A program made the translations under genes and the position numbers. A stretch of DNA of 64,000 bases from Setomelanomma holmii (lineage: Eukaryota; Ascomycota; Dothideomycetes; Pleosporales; Phaeosphaeriaceae): contig ML978211.1 in the NCBI GenBank assembly GCA_010015745.1, positions 62,001 to 126,000 of the forward strand. The letters run 5' to 3'. Of the stretch, positions 57,448-64,000 are shown one piece after another (position 1 is the first letter of the stretch; each line of letters opens with the position of its first letter). The notes under the pieces are model-generated. The model made no database searches. It saw nothing but the letters and a program-made list of their open reading frames with translations, and was not told the origin of the DNA.

Positions 57448-58528
57448 TCAACCCCTTGCCCTCGCCCTCAATCTCAACCCCCCATCCCCATCCCCACCAC
57501 CCCCTCTCTCCGCCACCAATTGCTTCTCAACCATCCTCCCAACATTCCCTCCCCCAACCACAATCCCACCTCTCAACAACTCCACCACCACCCTACCCTT
57601 CACAACCGTCTCCTCCACCAACCCCTCCACATTTTCCGGCCCTACACGGCCATACCATATCCCACTCCCCTTCAACGCGTTGTCCGCATTGGGTGGGATA
57701 TACATGATCACGTTGCCCGCGTACTTGTGTCCGCCGATGTGGCTTATTTGCGCTACGTCTGCGGTGATACCGCGGCGTGCGAATTCGGATTCGAAAGAGC
57801 GCTGGAGGATGGGTCCGAGAATGCCGCAGCGTGCGTCGCGGCCGCCGTGGCCGCAGATGAGGATGATGGGGTGTGTGATGTCTTGCGCTTCTGGTAATTT
57901 CGTGGTGCAGGATTCGTCGCGAAGGAGATTGGACTTTTGTGCTGGTGAAAGGGCATCGTGCATGGGACGTAAGTTGCGCGCTTTGAGATATGCAGTTGCG
58001 AAGTCTGAGAAGGATTCGCTGGTATGCGGTATGTTTTGCACTTTCTTGAAGGCGGGGAATAAGAGTGCGGTTGTTGCGCTGTCTGTGGTGCTGGCGGGCA
58101 GACTCGACGCGGTGATGACGACGTTATGGAACGGCTGACAGTTCCTAGATTAGCATGCGATTTGAGATAGAATGGGTAGGGAACGAACAAACATCAAATC
58201 CCACGCCACCCCTGCCAATCACGCTCTTCAAGCCCTTGACGAATGCGCCCGTTGCGCCGTCTTCTTGCTCGATATTGCTGTGCCAATCGTCCTTACCCGT
58301 GCAGAGGATGACTTGTTCCGAGTACGCGGCCATTGTGTTCAGTAAAGGGGTTTTACGATCGATGTCGAGGTCGGGAGGCGTGGAGGCACATGTGCATGTT
58401 GGCGATGGGCATGTTGGTGTGGTCGGTATTGTTTGGCGGAGTGTGCGGAAAGTGGATATCTGGCGGGATGTGAGGATGCGTATGCATGGTGCTGGAGCGC
58501 GAGATAGGCGCGCAAATGTGAAGGCCAT
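57448..58528 (-). CDS. AIM32: Aim32/Apd1-type thioredoxin-like ferredoxin
   Basis: Exons 58528-58193 and 58134-57448, 340 residues. Residues 1-35 look like a mitochondrial presequence (Arg/Ser-rich, no acids). CPSPTCTCASTPPDLDID at about 40 matches the family start, followed by VILCTGKDDWHSNIE. The C-terminal half has the sucrase/ferredoxin-like motif ICGHGGRDARCGILGP and HIGGHKYAGNVIMYIP, which supply the Cys and His ligands of an atypical [2Fe-2S] cluster in Apd1 and Aim32. The tail is a Gly/Arg-rich low-complexity stretch. The acceptor at 58135 was chosen over the TAG ten bases earlier because only it keeps the frame. Confidence 0.88.
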
Positions 58529-58718
58529 GCTGTGGTGGTGAAGTCAGAAGATTGAAGGCGAGGTGGGAATTTGTTTGATGGACGGTCGGAATGGTTCCGT
58601 GAGATGACGATGAGGGTCGGAGATAGCGGACTTCGGTGACTCGCACTCTCGGTCTACGATGTGCTTTCAGACAAGGAGTTTGCTATACAAGGATTATACC
58701 ACTCTGCAGAAAGAAGAG

Positions 58719-58863
58719 TGCAGCTATTTCAACGTTCAGCCAAAGTTGGTAATGCATGAATGAGCCTGTTCTTGTCGAATACGAGAACATGTAGCTAAAA
58801 GACCTGGAACGGGGTCATGTTCTTCCACAACCTCATTCCCAGAACATCAAATATTGCTGGACG
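58719..58863 (+). repeat. Diverged direct repeat, copy A
   Basis: About 145 bases similar to copy B at 59225-59376. Best conserved are a GAGCCTGT word near the middle and the last 50 bases, including TTCCACAACCTCATTC and AGAACATCAAATATTG. No terminal inverted repeats or target duplication seen. Confidence 0.6.
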
Positions 58864-59224
58864 CTCAAATGTTCGCGAAGATCTTGATAATGACTGCAAA
58901 TATGTTGTACAATAGTTCAAGTCTGCTGAGATGCCATCCTCTATACACGGCATACTAGGCATCCTACAAGACTGTCAGCCATACCACAGTACTTAAGTGC
59001 CAATATATAAGCACTGCACTCATTTCACACGCACCACTCTCTATCCACTCCAGCCCCATCCTCATTTATCCCGCAGCACACCAGCACTGCACGCATCTCA
59101 CACATACTCCCCACCACACGCCCCCTCCGCCCGGCCACCCACCATCCCCGAACTTCGGTCTCGCACCTTCGGTCTTCAATGAAGGGCAGTAAAAGCCTTT
59201 GTCTCACTTCGACAGAGAGGACGA

Positions 59225-59376
59225 TGCAGAATTACTTTCACGCCAACAAAGAATGGCAGTATATGTGTGAGCCTGTATGTACGAAGTAGAGTTCAGGAAA
59301 TGTAGCCTAAGACATAATAACACTGGGTACATGTTCATCCACAACCTCATTACTAGAACATCAAATATTGGTTGAC
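59225..59376 (+). repeat. Diverged direct repeat, copy B
   Basis: Second copy, same orientation, about 0.5 kb downstream. Shares TGCAG, GAGCCTGT, ATGTAGC-like words and the closing block TCCACAACCTCATT / AGAACATCAAATATTG with a few substitutions. Small insertions and deletions separate the copies. Confidence 0.6.
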
Positions 59377-59567
59377 GTGTAAGCGTTAGAATGGAAGGTG
59401 AGTAGATGAATAACTTTGTATCGTACATATCGTAGCTTTTGCCAAGCCTTCACGGTAATCACAAATCCATGCCGTTGTGGATATACTATACATGTTCAAC
59501 ATGTGTTGTTACAAAGTTCTTGGACTTCACAACATTCGTTAAACCCCTCACTCAAAGAACGTAATCA

Positions 59568-62500
59568 CTACCACGCCTCCTCTTCCTCCTGCCCTTTCTG
59601 CCTCTGTTTACTCTTGTCACCTGTCATATGTTTTCTAATCTTGACGTCCGCGACTTTGACAACCCTCCCCTGCTCCACGTTCCCTGCCTCCATCCGCCGC
59701 GCCAGGAGCTCGGCGACGCCCCTCGCCCACAACCTGATGATTTCCTCCCAGACGCGCTGCACATTCTGCGCTCGGCGCGTCGTCTCCGCGTGCCGAAAAT
59801 TTCCCACCTTCACAATGCGCAGAGCGGGCTCACTGTGCTCCGGTTCCAAGGCTAGCCTGCGCGGCGTGGCCCGTGTGGCGTTCAATTCTTTAAAATCTTG
59901 ATGCAGCACTGCATTCGGATCTGCAGTCATGGACCACACGCGCCTCTCCGTCCCAATGCGTTGTTCGTTCAGTTTGTCGTATATGAGGCGCCGTTGCAGC
60001 CCCGTGAGGGGCGAGACAGATGCATGTACATACTGCGGATGCATGTCAAGTCCGATGAGTTGGTCGGGGAGAACAGCATTGGTGTGCCGAAAGATGTCCT
60101 TTCGGCCTCCGTAGAGCCGAGCGGTTTCGTTGGAGAGGACATATTTGGGAGAAATGGTTGGTGGAGTTGGTAGGGAAGCGACACATGCTTCGTAGCGGTC
60201 GAGCCAGGTCGGCAATGGTTCCGTCAACCGTCCCCAGTTTGTAAGCGCATTCTGGAGCAAGTGGCGGCTGACAGATATCAAATTAGGAGGAGCGTAGCAT
60301 GGTCTCAGATATTCGGGCAGAGTAGCCATGAGTGTGTCGACACGAGCGTGTATGTCTTGAAGGTCGTCAGATGTGGCATTAGTAGATGGTGCTGCGTGGG
60401 CGGCGAGGTCCTCATGGGCGCTATCTTTGTTTAGTCCAGATACCCTAGGCTCCATCGTATCAGCAAGACTTACGGAAGTCTTCTCGTGGGTACTTTGCTC
60501 AGATCTGACAGTCTCGTCTTTCCTGCTTCCAGTTCCTTTCGGACTAACGAGGTTACAGAGTTGACCTTTCCGAGCGATGATGACATCCCAGTCATCTGGC
60601 ACAAACTTGAATTGCGGATGAGGCTGCTTTGTCGAGCTTAGCTGCCATACCTTGCCAGCCTCCTCATTAAGCCAATCTCTGCCCTGCTCAGTGTTGAGGA
60701 GCAGACTTAGGATCCATTGTGTGTCTAATGTCGAGTCTCCGGTCGTAGTTTTCTCAACATTTCCTTCGAGCGAGACTTGAAATTTGCGCTTGCCGTCGAC
60801 CTGAACCAGGCACTTCAGAGGTGGTGCCAACTGTGGTATGACATCCAGGTCAGCGGTTGGAAAACCAGCAGCAAAAACACTGGTATATGCATGATCTGGT
60901 GAGCTAGAGGCATCGGTGAGATTATGCCACGCTTCTTCCGCTACACTTGGTGCGACTGGTGCGACCATGCGGATGAGATGCGCCATCGAGTACCACATGA
61001 GGTATCCTGTGACGATGGACGAATATGGTGTATTCGTGATGACGTTCGTCAGGGTCATCAGGTCGCTGATAACAGTGTTTAACGAATGCGTTTGAGAGTA
61101 GGACTCGGTCACACGCGCGATAGTCTGCTGCGTTTGAAGCCATAGTTCTTTCTCGTGAGGCTGCAGCGAGCCAGCAAGCTTGTCCCCACCAGAAGTATTC
61201 TGATCAGTGAAGCTCGATAGAATGTCGTCAAGCTTCACATCCGAAAATTTGGGAAGCTTAAATCGCGCAAGGTCATCTTCGGGGATCCAGAACGCACTCG
61301 AAAGCCGTAGAACCCGTTGCAGCCAGCGCAACGGCCCTGCAATTTTCTTCTGATCCCATTCAAGTACATCACTAACTGGTGCTTGGAACAGCATATGTGC
61401 CCGAGTGGCGTCGGCGCCGTATTGTGTGATAATGGCAACGGGGTTGACGCCATTGTATTTACTCTTCGACATCTTTTCAAAGCTTACGATAGGGGTAATG
61501 CCTGTTGCTCGAATCGTCGGAGCGTTCCGTTTGGACGTGTCGACTTCGTCAGGTCGTAGGAAGCGGCCGTTGCTCGGATCAGTGAACGTTTCACCATGTA
61601 CCATTCCTTGAGTGATTAAACGCTTGAAGGGTTCGCCGTTGACCTGGGCGCCCTCTGGCCAAGTCTTGGTTGATGCAAGGAATTTTGAGATGAATCGTGC
61701 ATACAGAAGATGCAAAATAGCATGCTCAACTCCACCAATATACAAATCTACCGGCATGCCCTTATCGGCCTTCTCAGGCTCGACGAGAGCTGTGCCGTTA
61801 GTAGGATCGAGAAAACGGAAAAAGTACCATGACGAGTCCATGAAGGTGTCCATAGTATCTGTCTCTCGCTCAGCAGAAGATCCGCACTTTGGACATTCTG
61901 TCTTTTTCCAAGTCTCATCCTCAGCAAGAGGGTTGCCCTTTTTGCCATCGAAGAAGCTGTCCGGCAACTTCGGGAGCTTGACTGGCAAATCTTCCTCGGC
62001 GACAGGGACTGGACCACATGAGGGGCAGTGTATGATGGGTATAGGCGTCCCCCAGTATCGCTGCCGGCTGATGAGCCAGTCGCGCAGGCGCCAGTTGACC
62101 GTCATCTCCGCGTCACCACCGGCTCCGCATAGTGCTGAGACGACTGCAGCAGCTGCTTCAGACGACGAGAGTCCAGCAAAAGGGCCAAAGTTAGAAGCGA
62201 CGAAACCCCTCTCTGTTATAGGGCTATCATTCTCACTTTCGTGGGAGAGCGTTGAGGCTGGCGTACCAGTCTCGGCGACGATAACAGTCTTGATGAGAGC
62301 TAATTGTGCGTTCGCTCGCCAGAATGCATGATCTCGCGCATCGTGACCAGGCACGCCCATGACCGCGCCTGAACCATAGTCATCAAGAACGTAGGGCGCG
62401 ACGTAGACCACACAAGTAGGATCGACGCCATCCACCAATTTGGCGATGGGATTGCGGGCTTTGATATCTCGAAGCTGGAAGCCTTCCTTGGTGTCAGGGA

Positions 62501-63558
62501 CAAGTTGAGCAGCTCTGTCGATGAAAGCGCGCAGCCGTGCATCATTCTTTGCCAGCTGCTGGACTATCGGATGAGTCAGCGATAGCGCAAGGTATTGCAC
62601 ACCAAACAGAGTATCTGCGCGGGTTGTGAAGACATCGATCGGATCGAATCGGGCTTCTCCAGAGACGGATTCGATATCGAACTGAAGCCTGCTGCCCTCA
62701 GACCTGCCAATCCAGTTTCTCTGCATGGCAAGCACCTTCTCAGGCCACCTGCCATTCTCAGTGAGGGCGTCGAGGTCGTTCAGCAGAGGTTCCTGGAACT
62801 CCTTGATCTTCAGGAACCATTGCTTCAGCATGATCTTCTCGACCTTGGCACCAGACCGCCAGGAGCGGCCATTGGCATCAACTTGTTCGTTTGCGAGGAC
62901 AGTCTTGTCGACGGGGTCATAGTTGACGAGGGATTCAGCTTGGTAGGCGAGTCCACGTTCGTGCAGCATGAGGAAGATGCGCTGGGTGTGCTTGTAGAAG
63001 TCGGGGTCGCATGTTCGAATTTCCTATATATGCCATCAGCCCTATCCTTTCGCCAGAACGGGCCAGGCATACAGCATCCCAATTCCAGTGCCCGCCCATG
63101 AGCTTCATCTGCGCCTTCATGGCGTCAATGTTCTGCAAGGTCCACTTCTCTGGATGCACCCCGCGCTCAATTGCAGCATTCTCGGCTGGCAGACCAAACG
63201 CGTCCCATCCGATGGGGTGCAGGACCTTGTAGCCGTTCATGTGCTTGAAGCGGGCCAACACATCGGAGATGGTATAGACGCGAAGATGGCCGAGGTGCAG
63301 CGTGCCTGACGGATATGGGAACATGGGCAGGACATATGCCTTGCCCTTGTCTGTGGTGCGTAACTCGTCCCATCGCGGGGCCAGCCTGTCCCAGTGAGGC
63401 TGCCACTTCGCTATGAGCGTCTCAAGCTTGGTCTCCTCAGCTCTTCGCTTTCTTTCGGCGGCTACTGCAGCCCACTGTGAAGCTGTCCGGATACATGGCT
63501 GAATAGGGCGACGGAGGCCGCGCCGCCAGCATGCACGCTGCAGAACGAAGCCCACCAT
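59568..63558 (-). CDS. NAM2: Mitochondrial leucyl-tRNA synthetase with C-terminal extension
   Basis: Exons 63558-63073 and 63023-59568 (intron GTATGC...TATAG), 1313 residues. Arg-rich presequence, then YVLPMFPYPSGTLHLGHLRV with HLGH at 88-91, the editing domain (FTTRADTLFGVQY, VPGHDARDHAF), a CPSC/CPKC zinc-binding pair, MDSSWYFFRF, GGVEHAILHLLYARF and FEKMSKSKYNGV (KMSKS at 679-683). It charges mitochondrial tRNA-Leu. The synthetase homology ends near ARKGQLCNLVSPK (about residue 990). The frame then runs on for about 300 residues of unrelated sequence. A consensus GTAAGT donor sits at 60473, at the junction, so the extension may be a fused domain, a separate downstream gene or an alternative 3' end. 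Confidence 0.93.
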
Positions 63559-63915
63559 CACCTGCTCGGGTGTGCATGTCGTGGGTACGGGGCAAGAATG
63601 AATCCCATGATTCTAGGATTTGGTGTCTTCGCGTCAAGCTCATGCCAAGAGTTCTTTGCATGCTCGTAAATTTTTGGTGCAGCTCCTTCGCCGAAACGGA
63701 ACTAGGCCCACAACGTCATAGCAACTTGATTGGCACATGGAGACTGTGGGTTTCAACATGGCATTAGAGCTTCACCATACATTCACCACTGTTGATCGCG
63801 CCTGCAAATAATAAGGGGCACTGGCTACTGCCCCTGTCGTCTCTTCGCCTTATAGCATAATATCTTTTTCCATGGCTCTGATCGTCTGGTGTTGCCGGTA
63901 ACCTCCCTCCGCACC
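63559..63915. promoter_or_regulatory. Divergent promoter, NAM2 and next gene
   Basis: 357 bases between divergent starts. TATAGCATAATATC near 63852 is an A/T-rich element upstream of the plus-strand start. Nothing else defined. Confidence 0.35.
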
Positions 63916-64000
63916 ATGGCCGGCCGCTACTCAAACCTCCCGCCGCCGACTCGCGACTCCCTCGAGCTTGCTTCACTGGCCTCGTCTTCGCACACGTCAC
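63916..64000 (+). CDS. Start of a gene cut by the window end
   Basis: A good start context (CACCATGG) opens a frame MAGRYSNLPPPTRDSLELA that stays open to the last base, 28 codons. The Ser/Pro-rich opening is common at cytosolic N-termini of fungal membrane proteins, but nothing here names a family. Confidence 0.45.
   Translation, partial: MAGRYSNLPPPTRDSLELASLASSSHTS

Larger units (their letters stand above)
58529..59567. other. Spacer carrying direct repeats
   Basis: No gene. Contains the AIM32 promoter, the two diverged direct repeats listed below, and a C/A-rich segment between them with an internal short duplication (GCACTGCACTCATTTCACAC at 59011 and GCACTGCACGCATCTCACAC at 59083). Confidence 0.5.

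Noticed and set aside
61612..62331. 239-codon plus-strand frame
   Set aside because: Antisense shadow of the leucyl-tRNA synthetase coding sequence.

Overview
The window is nuclear DNA from a filamentous ascomycete (Pezizomycotina; a dothideomycete is the best guess, from overall character only). Genes are spaced at about 1 per 2 kb and many are split by GT-AG introns of 39-60 bases with CTAAC/CTGAC-like branch sites. The products are fungal or general eukaryotic: a 375-residue actin, Elongator Elp5, tri-snRNP 27K, the DEAH helicase Dhr1, mitochondrial leucyl-tRNA synthetase, Fes1, Mtq1, Cax4 and two HET-type proteins. I see no prokaryotic, plasmid or CRISPR-like structure. Where exons are given, I derived them by hand from splice sites and reading-frame phase.

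Layout. 0.6-1.3 kb: BET1 SNARE, followed by nearly 5 kb without a convincing gene. 6.2-10.5 kb: SNRNP27, ELP5 and a degenerate short-chain dehydrogenase. 10.7-12.4 kb: two tandem paralogous orphan genes sharing a novel motif. 12.8-14.6 kb: a CorA-like transporter. 16.0-19.4 kb: a 14-exon HET-like membrane protein with a 3-base first exon. 21-27.7 kb: LtrA-family protein, RWD/RBR ubiquitin ligase, dolichyl-diphosphate phosphatase and aquaporin. 28.1-34.1 kb: an accessory block holding two, probably three, related orphan polytopic membrane proteins, one broken by a frameshift. 34.7-36.9 kb: a BED-finger protein that looks derived from a hAT transposase, and an orphan membrane protein. 37.9-41.1 kb: MTQ1 and an MFS sugar transporter with an in-frame stop.

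42-50 kb is the housekeeping core: DHR1, PAC3-type proteasome chaperone, FES1 and actin. 50.4-58.5 kb: a HET-domain protein, a MYND-finger protein, an MFS transporter and AIM32. 58.7-59.4 kb carries a pair of diverged direct repeats. 59.6-63.6 kb: mitochondrial leucyl-tRNA synthetase with an unexplained C-terminal extension of about 300 residues. A further gene starts at 63,916 and leaves the window.

There are no operons. Several divergent pairs share short promoters (DHR1/PAC3, RBR/CAX4, LeuRS/next gene, MYND/MFS). The core genes serve translation, ribosome assembly, splicing, protein folding and secretion. The interspersed material (HET genes, orphan membrane families, broken transporter, hAT-derived gene) is typical of faster-evolving fungal DNA.
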